This document shows, piece after piece, positions 43,663-52,602 of a stretch of 64,000 nt of DNA. Under the pieces are notes generated by a model. It was not told the origin of the DNA. It worked only from the letters and a program-made list of their open reading frames with translations, and ran no database searches. Location of the stretch: assembly GCF_014649655.1 (NCBI RefSeq), contig NZ_BMTL01000018.1, positions 62,001 to 126,000 on the forward strand, written 5' to 3'. Position numbers and translations under genes: made by a program. The DNA is from Streptomyces humidus. GTDB lineage: Bacteria > Actinomycetota > Actinomycetes > Streptomycetales > Streptomycetaceae. Positions within the stretch are counted from its first letter, which is position 1. The number at the start of each line of letters is the position of its first letter.

Positions 43663-44771
43663 CCTCCGCCATCCGGCGGCGCCGGGGCGAGGCACGCGAG
43701 AGGCGGACGTCCATCGGAAGCCAGGGCGAGGGCGGCTCCGGGGCAGCCGACGGACACGAGGCCGCGGCGATCCTGGAGCGGTCCAGGGCGGCGGTCGACC
43801 CCGAACTGCGTTCGGCAATGGATTCGTTGCCCGCCTCGATGCGTCGGATCGCGCTCTACCACTTCGGGTGGGAGCACGCGGACGGCACTCCGGCGGCGGG
43901 CAACGCCGGGAAGGCGATCCGGCCGGCTCTCGTGCTCGCCGCGGCCGCCGCGCTCGGCGGCCCGGCGTCCCGCGCGGCGGCCGTGCGGGCCGCCGCCGCG
44001 GTCGAACTGGTCCACAACTTCACGCTGCTGCACGACGACGTGATGGACCGGGACGCCACCCGCCGACACCGGCCCACCGCCTGGACCGTGTTCGGCGACG
44101 CCGACGCGATCCTCGCCGGGGACGCCCTGCAGGCCCTCGCCCTCGGCCTGCTCGCCGCGGACCCGCACCCCGCGTCCCGGGCGGCCGCGGCCAGGCTCGC
44201 CGCCTGCGTGATCGAACTGTGCGCCGGCCAGCAGGCGGACACCGCCTTGGAGAAACGCGGGCCCGCCGACATCACCCTCGACGAGGTGCTCGCCATGGCC
44301 GAGGCCAAGACGGGCGCGCTGCTCGGCTGCGCCTGTGCGGTCGGGGCGCTGTACGCGGGAGCGGCCGAGGAGGACGTCGCCGCGCTGGACGCGTTCGGCC
44401 GTGAGGCCGGGCTCGCCTTCCAGCTCATCGACGACGTCATCGGGATATGGGGGGACCCGCGGCACACCGGCAAGCCGGCCGGCGCGGACCTCGCCGCCCG
44501 CAAGAAGTCCCTCCCGGTGGTCGCCGCGCTCACCTCCGGCACCCCGGCGGCCGTCGAACTGGCCGCGCTGTACGCGGCGCCCTTCGAGCCGGCCGACCTG
44601 GACCGCACGACGCTGGCCGTGGAACGGGCCGGCGGCCGCGCATGGGCGCAGGAGCAGGCGGCCGACCGGATGGCCCGTGCGATGCAGGAGCTGGCCCGGG
44701 CGATCCCCGACCCGGAGTCGGCGGGCGGCCTGCTGTGCCTGGCGGAGTTCGTGACCCGCCGCAGCACGTAG
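43659..44771 (+). CDS. Polyprenyl diphosphate synthase, probable encapsulin cargo
   Basis: A 370-residue trans-prenyltransferase. The first Asp-rich motif is DDVMD within LLHDDVMDRDATRRHRPTAW; the second reads LIDDVIGIWGD, with Gly where DDxxD enzymes usually have Asp. The first 40 residues are disordered and Arg/Gly/Ser-rich, the expected form of a Family 2 cargo-loading tail. GTG 43659 overlaps the eshA stop (GTGA), giving strict coupling. It makes a linear isoprenoid diphosphate of unknown length. Confidence 0.9.
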   Translation: MTSAIRRRRGEARERRTSIGSQGEGGSGAADGHEAAAILERSRAAVDPELRSAMDSLPASMRRIALYHFGWEHADGTPAAGNAGKAIRPALVLAAAAALGGPASRAAAVRAAAAVELVHNFTLLHDDVMDRDATRRHRPTAWTVFGDADAILAGDALQALALGLLAADPHPASRAAAARLAACVIELCAGQQADTALEKRGPADITLDEVLAMAEAKTGALLGCACAVGALYAGAAEEDVAALDAFGREAGLAFQLIDDVIGIWGDPRHTGKPAGADLAARKKSLPVVAALTSGTPAAVELAALYAAPFEPADLDRTTLAVERAGGRAWAQEQAADRMARAMQELARAIPDPESAGGLLCLAEFVTRRST

Positions 44772-45117
44772 GACCCGCCCGCCCTCGGCCCCTCACCGGC
44801 CCCGCCCCGGTCGACGGCGCATCCGTCGACCGGGGCGGGGCCGGGGGGTCGGGGCTGTGTGTCGTTCGTCGGGGCGGTGCGTCCGGGCGGGGAGCCCCTC
44901 GTCCGTCCGGGCCGGGGCCGCCGTTCGCCCTGGCCGCGCACCGAGCGGTCCGGGCGGGACGCCGTTGGTCCCGGGCCGGGCGTCGGTCGGGCCGGGAGCC
45001 CGTCCGGACGGGGGCCCTTGTCTCGTCGTCCGGATCGTACGGGTGCCGGGGCCCGCTGCCGGGAACGTCGGCGCACGGTGGGGCGCGCTCTGGCGGTGGT
45101 CGTCCTACTCTGAGGAC
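44772..45117. other. Spacer with terminator downstream of the prenyl synthase gene
   Basis: A 346-bp gene-free spacer, mostly GC-rich low-complexity sequence (repeated GGGCGGGG and CCGGGCCGGG tracts between 44870 and 45010). It contains the 22-bp hairpin at 44796-44844 and, at its right end, the TACTCT element before the zinc-ribbon gene. Confidence 0.7.
44796..44844 (+). terminator. Terminator after the eshA-prenyl synthase operon
   Basis: A perfect 22-bp stem (44796-44817 with 44823-44844) closes a five-base CGCAT loop 25 bases after the stop codon. Confidence 0.92.
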
Positions 45118-45363
45118 ATGGACAGGGAACAACGAGTCTGTTCCGCCTGCGGGGAGCCCGTGCAGTCAGTCGTCCGGCGGTACAAGACGCTGGGCGTGTG
45201 GGTCCCGCGCTGGGTGCCGGGGCCGTGCCACAACCCCGAGTGCGAGGCGTACGTGGAGCCGGGGGCCCAGCCCCACCTCGCCGACTCCGGGCACACCGCC
45301 GACTCCGGGCACACCGCCGAGTCCGAGGAGGAGCCCGGCGCCCCCGCCGCCCGGAGCTCGTGA
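45118..45363 (+). CDS. Small zinc-ribbon-like protein
   Basis: An 81-residue protein. Two cysteine pairs, CSACGEP near the N-terminus and CHNPEC at about residue 38, suggest a zinc ribbon. The C-terminal third is acidic and contains a short internal repeat ADSGHT-ADSGHTAES encoded by an exact DNA duplication. GAGGAC precedes the ATG, but TACTCT (45106-45111) lies only six bases before it, so the mRNA may be leaderless. Function is unknown. Confidence 0.72.
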   Translation: MDREQRVCSACGEPVQSVVRRYKTLGVWVPRWVPGPCHNPECEAYVEPGAQPHLADSGHTADSGHTAESEEEPGAPAARSS

Positions 45364-45959
45364 CCGTCGGAGCGGGGCGGGAGCCCTCCGGGCTCGCCCT
45401 GCCGCTTCCGCTGTCGTTCCCGCAGGTGGACGTGGACGACGACGACCCGTGTCGCGCGGAACGGGCCGAACACGGTCCGGACGGCGAGCGGCATGTCGCG
45501 TGCGGCCGCGCCCCTGGTTCCTGACGCCCGCGGCCCCTGACGCCCGGCCCGTGCGGCAGGGGCAGAGGCACGTGCAGGTCAGGAACCGGCCCGAGACGGT
45601 CCGCCCGGCTCCCCGTCGCGGCCGGTCAGGCAGTGAAGAGCAACGACACGAGGCGGGCCCGGGGCGAGGCCATGCGCAGCGCGCCCGCCCGGTTCGACTG
45701 AGACGACAAGAACGCGGAGGTCGTCGGCGCCCCCGACCCGCGCACAGTCGGCGCGGCGGCCGGCCTGCCGGAGGTGGGCGAGGGCGACACGGAGGACGAC
45801 GGCTGAGCGTCGGTGAGCGTCTCCTCGAACGGCACGACGAAGGGGCCCGGTCGAACGACAGCGTCGGCTGTCCGACCGGGCCCCTCCACAGGTCCGACGA
45901 GCGTCCCCCACGACCCGCGATGGTGCACCGATCGCAGGTCACGAGCGGGGACCGGCGGG
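45364..45959. other. Gene-poor spacer between the zinc-ribbon gene and sodN
   Basis: In this 596-bp stretch I find no frame with a recognisable protein; several overlapping frames are open on both strands because of GC content. The only clear element is the compound hairpin at 45841-45885 at the sodN end. A minus-strand frame of 100 residues (45626-45928) has no visible motif and was not called. Confidence 0.6.
45841..45885 (-). terminator. Compound hairpin downstream of sodN
   Basis: A 13-bp stem (45841-45853 with 45873-45885) stacks on an inner 6-bp stem (45857-45862 with 45867-45872) with a GTCG loop and a three-base bulge. It lies 75 bases beyond the sodN stop and is the likely transcript end. 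Confidence 0.85.
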
Positions 45960-46355
45960 TCAGGCCTTCTTGGTCTCCCAGAAGATGTCGCTGATCTCGG
46001 CGATCAGCTCCAGGGCCTTCTCGCCGGTCTTCGGGTCCGTCGAGGCCTTGGCGGCCGACAGGGCCTTCAGGGCGTCGTTGACGAGCTGGTGCAGCTGGGG
46101 GTACTTCTCGAAGTGCGGGGGCTTGAAGTAGTCGCTCCACAGCACGGAGACGTGGTGCTTCGCGAGCTCGGCACGCTGCTCCTTGATGACGGTGGCGCGC
46201 GCCTGGAAGTGCGGGTCGTCGTTGGCGGCCATCTTCTCCTGCACGGCCTTCACCGACTCCGCCTCGATGCGGGCCTGGGCCGGGTCGTACACGCCGCAGG
46301 GCAGGTCGCAGTGTGCGCTGACCTTGACCGTGGGGGCAAACAGGCGGGAAAGCAT
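45960..46355 (-). CDS. sodN: Nickel superoxide dismutase
   Basis: A 131-residue precursor. Residues 1-14 are the propeptide; cleavage exposes the Ni-hook HCDLPCGVYDPAQ beginning at H15, with Cys2 and Cys6 of the mature chain as nickel ligands. It disproportionates superoxide in the cytoplasm as a hexamer. It is divergent from sodX, whose product removes the propeptide. Nickel-dependent expression is known in Streptomyces, but I do not see a TTGCAA-type Nur box in the 145-bp spacer. Confidence 0.96.
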   Translation of the reverse strand: MLSRLFAPTVKVSAHCDLPCGVYDPAQARIEAESVKAVQEKMAANDDPHFQARATVIKEQRAELAKHHVSVLWSDYFKPPHFEKYPQLHQLVNDALKALSAAKASTDPKTGEKALELIAEISDIFWETKKA

Positions 46356-46500
46356 GGAGCGTTCCTTCCTCGTGATCGTCTTCTCAGGTGGGACATTACT
46401 CCCTGAGGGAGGGCTTTTGGCGGGTGCCCCCTGGGGCCTAGGACAAAAGTCCGGGGTCAGACTGGGACTGGTGGAGGAACGGACCGGGGAGGTGCCGGGG

Positions 46501-46935
46501 ATGCCGGAACCGTCGCAGGACACTGAGCGGGGCAGGGCCGCCGCGCCCTTCGGGCTGGCCGAGGTGACCGGCCCGTCCATGGTGCCCACGCTCCGGCACG
46601 GGGACCTGCTGCTGGTGCAGTACGGCGCGCGGGTCCGGCCGGGTGACGTGATCGTGCTGCGGCACCCGTTCCAGCAGGACCTGCTCGTCGTCAAGCGGGC
46701 CGCCGAGCGCCGGGAGGGCGGCTGGTGGGTCCTCGCCGACAACGCCTACGCCGGCGGTGACAGCACGGACTACGGGACCGTGCCCGACGAGCTGATCCTG
46801 GGCAGGGCGCGGCTGCGGTACCGTCCGCTGAAGCCGGATCAGCGCTCGCTGCCGGCCGTGCTGCGCTGGGCGCTGTCGGCGGCCAGGCCCCTGTCGCCGC
46901 CGTGGCCCGCCTCCAGGCGTTTGCGGGCGCGGTAG
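46501..46935 (+). CDS. sodX: Nickel-SOD maturation protease SodX (S26 family)
   Basis: A 144-residue signal-peptidase-like serine protease without the usual membrane anchor. The catalytic serine is S26 in GPSMVPTLRHGD and the general base K65 in LVVKR; the GWWVLADNAY segment matches S26 box D/E. ATG 46501 is preferred because GGGGAGG lies 8 bases upstream; GTG 46471 is possible. Its last 97 bases overlap the convergent CGNR gene. Confidence 0.92.
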   Translation: MPEPSQDTERGRAAAPFGLAEVTGPSMVPTLRHGDLLLVQYGARVRPGDVIVLRHPFQQDLLVVKRAAERREGGWWVLADNAYAGGDSTDYGTVPDELILGRARLRYRPLKPDQRSLPAVLRWALSAARPLSPPWPASRRLRAR

Positions 46936-47468
46936 GCGGCCACGTTGGCGCGGGTCGCGCAGCGGTCGGAGCAGTAGCGCCGGGAGCGGTTGGTGGAGGT
47001 GTCGAGATAGGCGTTGCGGCACGGGCTCGCCTCGCACAGGCCGAGCCGGTCGACTCCGTACTCGGTGAGATGGAAGGCCAGCCCCATGGCCGCGATGGCC
47101 GCGTAGCCCGCCGTCGCGTTGGACGGGTGGTCGGCCAGGTGCATGTGCCACAGCGGGCGGCCGTCGTCGTCGCGGAAGTCGTGGCCGGAGATCTGCGGGC
47201 TCACCGGGAACTCCAGGAGCAGGGAGTTCAGCAGGTCCACCGCGAGCGTCTCGTCGCCGCCGTCGGCCGCCTCGAAGACCGCGCGCAGCCGGCCGCGGAC
47301 CGAGCGGAACCGGGTGACGTCCGCGTCGGTGGCACGACGGGCGGCCGACTGGTTGCCGCCGAAGAGGCTCCGGACGGCCTCGACCGAGGTCAGGGAGTCC
47401 TTGCCCCGGGCCGGCTCCTCGCTGTTGACGAGCCGCACGGCGTAGTCCGAGTAATAGGCCAGTTCCAC
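46839..47468 (-). CDS. CGNR zinc-finger protein (ABATE domain)
   Basis: A 209-residue protein. Residues 1-150 form the ABATE-like stress-response domain and the C-terminus the CGNR zinc finger, here CEASPCRNAYLDTSTNRSRRYCSDRCATRANVAAYRARKR-like, with four cysteines. Such proteins are presumed DNA-binding regulators. GTG 47468 starts after AAGGAC. The 3' end overlaps sodX by 97 bases on the opposite strand, so antisense interference between the mRNAs is possible. Confidence 0.87.
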   Translation of the reverse strand: MELAYYSDYAVRLVNSEEPARGKDSLTSVEAVRSLFGGNQSAARRATDADVTRFRSVRGRLRAVFEAADGGDETLAVDLLNSLLLEFPVSPQISGHDFRDDDGRPLWHMHLADHPSNATAGYAAIAAMGLAFHLTEYGVDRLGLCEASPCRNAYLDTSTNRSRRYCSDRCATRANVAAYRARKRLEAGHGGDRGLAADSAQRSTAGSER

Positions 47469-47624
47469 TTGTAGTCCTTACGGAGGCGCTCTGTGGCCGG
47501 GGTGCGGGCGGAGTAACGGCCGTTCTTCCTTCCAGGCTATTACGCAACCTGTGGAAGGGATGGCGACGACGGGCGCGCGGACGACCGTCAGGGGCGCCAC
47601 GGACGCAACCGCGAGCGGCCCGGC

Positions 47625-47676
47625 ACGTGCGAGGAGGGGCGGTACGGAGTTCTCCGTACCGCCCCTCCTCGCACGT
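47625..47676. terminator. 25-bp perfect hairpin terminating the amino-acid ABC operon
   Basis: Arms 47625-47649 and 47652-47676 are perfectly complementary around a central TT, giving one of the longest hairpins in the window. It begins 11 bases after the ATPase gene stop. The CGNR gene starts on the other side, so the hairpin also insulates that promoter. Confidence 0.92.
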
Positions 47677-47687
47677 ACCGCGTACCG

Positions 47688-48449
47688 CTACAGCACCTTC
47701 GACAGGAACGCCTGCGTCCGCTCGTGCTGCGGGTTGGTCAGCACCTCGCGCGGGTTGCCGGACTCGACGACCACGCCGCCGTCCATGAAGACCAGGCTGT
47801 CGCCGACCTCGCGGGCGAAGCCCATCTCATGGGTGACGACGACCATCGTCATCCCGGACTCGGCCAGGTCGCGCATGACGTCGAGGACGTCGCCGACCAG
47901 CTCCGGGTCGAGGGCCGAGGTCGGCTCGTCGAACAGCATCAGCTTGGGGTCCATGGCGAGCGCCCGCGCGATGGCGACCCGCTGCTGCTGGCCGCCGGAG
48001 AGCTGCGAGGGGTAGCTGCCGGCCTTGTCGGCCAGGCCGACCCGGTCCAGCAGCTCCCGCGCCCGCTCCCGGGCCTGGGCCTTGCTGACGCCCTTGACCT
48101 GGACCGGGGCCTCGACCACGTTGTCCGCCGCCGTCATGTGCGGGAAGAGGTTGAACCGCTGGAACACCATGCCGATGTCCCGGCGCTTGAGCGCGACCTC
48201 GCTGTCCTTGAGCTCGTACAGCTTGTCGCCCTTCTGGCGGTAGCCCACCAGGTCCCCGTCGACGTACAGCCGGCCGGCGTTGATCTTCTCCAAGTGGTTG
48301 ATGCACCTGAGGAAGGTCGACTTTCCGGAGCCGGACGGGCCGATGAGGCAGAACACCTCGCCGTTCTTGACCTCCAGGTCGATGCCCTTGAGGACCTCGA
48401 CCGCGCCGAAGGACTTGTGGACTCCCTCGGCCTTCACCATCGCGGTCAT
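47688..48449 (-). CDS. Polar amino-acid ABC transporter ATPase
   Basis: A 253-residue ATPase with Walker A GPSGSGKST, Q-loop FQRFNLFPHMT, signature LSGGQQQR and Walker B LMLFDEPTSALD. The type matches GluA/GlnQ-family importers for glutamate, glutamine or related amino acids. It is the last gene of a three-gene unit and overlaps the permease gene by four bases. Confidence 0.92.
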   Translation of the reverse strand: MTAMVKAEGVHKSFGAVEVLKGIDLEVKNGEVFCLIGPSGSGKSTFLRCINHLEKINAGRLYVDGDLVGYRQKGDKLYELKDSEVALKRRDIGMVFQRFNLFPHMTAADNVVEAPVQVKGVSKAQARERARELLDRVGLADKAGSYPSQLSGGQQQRVAIARALAMDPKLMLFDEPTSALDPELVGDVLDVMRDLAESGMTMVVVTHEMGFAREVGDSLVFMDGGVVVESGNPREVLTNPQHERTQAFLSKVL

Positions 48450-49414
48450 GCCGCACTCCTTTCGCGGCCGATCGAGAGCAGGTTCGTCCGGATCTTCTGG
48501 AAGACCGTGGGCGGGAGGCTGCGGCTCGAACCGCGGGCGTAGTAGCGCTCCAGGTAGTACTGGAAGACGCTGAAGACGCTGGTCATGACCAGGTACCAGA
48601 TGGAGGCGACGAAGAGCAGTTCCATCACCGCGAACGACGAGGAGCCGATCACCGAGGTGGAGCGCAGCAGCTCGTTGTACGTCACCACGTACACCAGCGA
48701 CGAGGTCTTGAGCATGTTGATGAACTCGTTGCCGGTCGGCGGCACGATCACCCGCATGGCCTGCGGGATGACGATCCGGCGCAGCGTCTTGCCGTGGCTC
48801 ATGCCGAGTGCGTGGGCCGCCTCGGTCTGTCCCTCGTCCACGGCCAGCAGACCGGCACGGCAGATCTCGGCCATGTAGGCGGCCTCGTTCAGACCCAGGC
48901 CGAGCAGGGCGCACATGAACGGCGTCATGACGTCCGTCATCTCGTCCTTGTAGATCGGACCGAGGTTCAGGACCGGGAAGATCAGCGCCAGGTTGAACCA
49001 CATCAGCAGCTGCACGTACACCGGCGTGCCGCGGAAGAACCAGATGTAGACCCAGGCGACCGTGCTGGTCACCGGGTTCTTCGACAGCCGCATCACGGCC
49101 AGCAGAACGCCCAGGACCACGCCCAGCACCATGGACAGCACGCTGATCAGCAGCGTGCGCCCGGCGCCCGCGATGACCGTCGAGTCGAACAGCTGGTCGC
49201 CGACCGTGTTCCACTGGATGTCGCCGTTCGCGAAGGCGTTGACCAGCAGCGCCAGCAGCGCGAGGACGATGACGGCGCTGACCCAGCGGCCGTAGTGGCG
49301 CACCGGAATGGCCCTGATGGCCTCCGGAGGCCCGGAGTACGCGGACTCCTCGCCGCCCCGCGGGGTGTCCTCGGGTGGTGCGCCCGCGGAGGACTTGTCG
49401 AGCTTGTCAGTCAT
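48446..49414 (-). CDS. Polar amino-acid ABC transporter permease
   Basis: A 322-residue permease of the HisM/GlnP class: an acidic N-terminal extension of about 40 residues, five or six membrane helices, and an EAA loop AAHALGMSHGKTLRRIVIPQAMR. As the operon has only one permease gene, the transporter presumably uses a homodimer. It starts at ATG 49414, 39 bases after the binding-protein stop. Confidence 0.9.
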   Translation of the reverse strand: MTDKLDKSSAGAPPEDTPRGGEESAYSGPPEAIRAIPVRHYGRWVSAVIVLALLALLVNAFANGDIQWNTVGDQLFDSTVIAGAGRTLLISVLSMVLGVVLGVLLAVMRLSKNPVTSTVAWVYIWFFRGTPVYVQLLMWFNLALIFPVLNLGPIYKDEMTDVMTPFMCALLGLGLNEAAYMAEICRAGLLAVDEGQTEAAHALGMSHGKTLRRIVIPQAMRVIVPPTGNEFINMLKTSSLVYVVTYNELLRSTSVIGSSSFAVMELLFVASIWYLVMTSVFSVFQYYLERYYARGSSRSLPPTVFQKIRTNLLSIGRERSAA

Positions 49415-49453
49415 GGGGACTGCCCTTCGAAGACTTCGAGAGGTGCGGGTGGA

Positions 49454-50416
49454 TCACTTGCCGCCGTTGATCGCGGCAGACTTGATCGCGCCGCTCTCGG
49501 CGCCCCACTTCTCCAGCACCTTCTGGTAGGAGCCGTCCTTGATGATCGCGTCGACGGCCTCCTTGAGGGCGTCGCGCAGCTGCGTGTTCTTCTTGTCGAC
49601 GACGATGCCGAACGGAGCGGCCTCGTACTGCTTCTCGAGCACCTCGAAGGTGTTGCCGCCGCCCGCCTTGCGGGCCATGTCCACGGCGACCGGGTAGTCG
49701 TTGACGCCGGCCACGGCGCCGCCGGACTTCACGCGGGTCTGGGCCTCGGTGTCGTTCTCGAACGACTCGATCTTGAGGGCCTTCTTGCCGCCCCCGGTGC
49801 ACGTCTTCGACTGCGCCTGCAGGGCCTCTTCGTAGGTGGTGCCCCGCTGCACCGCGACCGTCTGGCCGCAGAGGTCGTCCAGGGTCTTGATGCCCTTGGG
49901 GTTGCCCTTCTGCACGTAGACGGCGGTGCCGGCGGTGAAGTAGTCGACGAAGTCGACGCCCTCGCCGAGCTTCTTGCCCTTGTCGTCCAGGCCTTCCTGG
50001 CGCTGCTTGTTGTCCGTGATCGACGACATGGCGACGTTGTAGCGGCCGGTGTTCACCGCGGTGATCAGGGTGTCGAAGCCGCCTGACGTGAACTGGAACT
50101 CGACGCCGAGCTGCTTGCCGAGCGCGGCGGCGATGTCGGGGTCGACACCCACGATCTTGCCGCCGTCGACGGATTCCATCGGGGCGTACTCGGCGTTGGT
50201 GCCGACCTTGATGACGCCCGACTTCTGGATGTCGGCCGGGAGCTTGGAGAAGAGGGGAGCCTTGTCGGAGCTGGTCGACGACTCGGAGGAGCTGCCGCCG
50301 CCCTCGGTCTGGTCGCCGCAGGCGGTGAGCAGCAAGGCGCCCGCGACCGCGAGAGATCCGACCGCTGCCAGGCGGGTGCGCGCGGCGGTCGTGTGTCGGG
50401 TGGAGCGTGCGGTCAT
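49454..50416 (-). CDS. Polar amino-acid ABC transporter binding lipoprotein
   Basis: A 320-residue family 3 solute-binding protein. The lipoprotein signal ends LLLTAC at about residue 33 and is followed by a Ser-rich linker. The ligand domain has VGTNAEYAPMESVDGGKIVGVD and GGFDTLITAVNTGRYNVAMSS, as in glutamine/glutamate-type receptors. GGAGGAA precedes ATG 50416. It is first in the operon. Confidence 0.92.
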   Translation of the reverse strand: MTARSTRHTTAARTRLAAVGSLAVAGALLLTACGDQTEGGGSSSESSTSSDKAPLFSKLPADIQKSGVIKVGTNAEYAPMESVDGGKIVGVDPDIAAALGKQLGVEFQFTSGGFDTLITAVNTGRYNVAMSSITDNKQRQEGLDDKGKKLGEGVDFVDYFTAGTAVYVQKGNPKGIKTLDDLCGQTVAVQRGTTYEEALQAQSKTCTGGGKKALKIESFENDTEAQTRVKSGGAVAGVNDYPVAVDMARKAGGGNTFEVLEKQYEAAPFGIVVDKKNTQLRDALKEAVDAIIKDGSYQKVLEKWGAESGAIKSAAINGGK

Positions 50417-51043
50417 GGTGGGTTCCTCCGGCGGATGGATGGAGATGCCGATGGCTCGACACATGTCGACGGGTCGACGAGAGCACACACCTTCGGGTGT
50501 CGCGACCTCGTGTGATGACGGCATCTTGCCATTCGGGCGACGCCATTCAGGGGGCCAGCCATGTCAAAATCGGATAACGGGCCACCCCCGAAACGCATCA
50601 GTCCGGTACATCACGACCGGACGGAGCCGGACCATCTGCGGGAATCTCCCGTTCTGGCCGAAAGATCTTCGGTTCCTCCCTTGATGTGATCGTCCGCTGT
50701 GAGTCCCGTCATCGGCCCGACCCCACGTCAAGGCGGTGTCAAGGGCGTCAGGGGTCTCCCGGAGTCCGGCGGTCCGCGGGCACGAGCCGTGCCGCTCGCG
50801 GTGATCTCTGTCGAAGGTCCACAGTTGCGGGGATGTGACCTTGCACCGAATGGACTCGTCGGCTGTGGTCTCCGTCGGGTAAGAAGGTTTTTTACACCCC
50901 TCATCCGGGGCTCAGGGCGCGTGTGCGGCGCGCCCGACGCCAGGCGCCCGTACGCATCACCTCAGGGTCCTGCGCGATGCCCGCCCACTTCTCAATCAGG
51001 AGTGGCCACCCTCAAACCATGCAGACCTAAGGGGTACAACACA
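50417..51043. other. Divergent spacer between the ABC operon and malic enzyme
   Basis: A 627-bp spacer with no supported gene. A leftward TTGACA (50562-50567) may be a -35 for the ABC operon, and two direct copies of GCCATTC (50528-50534, 50542-50548) lie just beyond it, where an activator or repressor could bind. A T-rich patch (50888-50893) stands out in the malic-enzyme leader. Confidence 0.55.
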
Positions 51044-52273
<1,230 letters not shown>

Positions 52274-52285
52274 CGCGTGGCACGG

Positions 52286-52313
52286 ACGGCCCCGCCGGTC
52301 ATGGCGGGGCCGT
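52286..52313 (+). terminator. Terminator after malic enzyme
   Basis: An 11-bp stem (52286-52296 with 52303-52313) has a six-base GGTCAT loop and starts 13 bases after the stop. TCCGTTATT follows. Confidence 0.88.
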
Positions 52314-52443
52314 TCCGTTATTCCCCTGCTCCTGCCGCTGCCGCCCGCCGCCTGCCCGTTCGGGTGATGGCCGGGCGCGTGTCCCGGGGCTGCCGTCCCA
52401 GCTCCCTCGCTTCGGTCCGGACGTGCCCCGTCCTCGCTCGCTC

Positions 52444-52512
52444 GCCGGACGCGCCGAGTCGTCCTCGCCGGACGCGCCGAGTCGTCCTCGCCGGACGGGC
52501 CGAGTCGTCCTC
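52444..52512. repeat. Three-copy 23-bp tandem repeat
   Basis: Units start at 52444, 52467 and 52490 with GCCGGACGCGCCGAGTC; copies 1 and 2 are identical and copy 3 has one substitution. The repeat lies in the 329-bp spacer between malic enzyme and the dehydrogenase gene, which holds no other gene. It looks like a variable-number tandem repeat, not a CRISPR, as there are no spacers. Confidence 0.92.
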
Positions 52513-52602
52513 GCCGGGCCGCCGGGCGTCGGAGTGCAAGAGGGCATGTCTCACAGCGCTGTCCTGTTTCGCTCGACGTCGCCGGACCCTAGGGTCGGGA
52601 TC

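Noticed and set aside
45626..45928. 100-codon minus-strand frame downstream of sodN
   Set aside because: It spans the compound terminator hairpin and shows no motif, ribosome-binding site or domain.
46356..46500. Nur box between sodN and sodX
   Set aside because: No TTGCAA-N5-TTGCAA-like sequence can be found in the spacer, so nickel control was not annotated as a site.
52444..52512. Possible CRISPR array
   Set aside because: The units are directly adjacent with no spacers and no cas genes are present.
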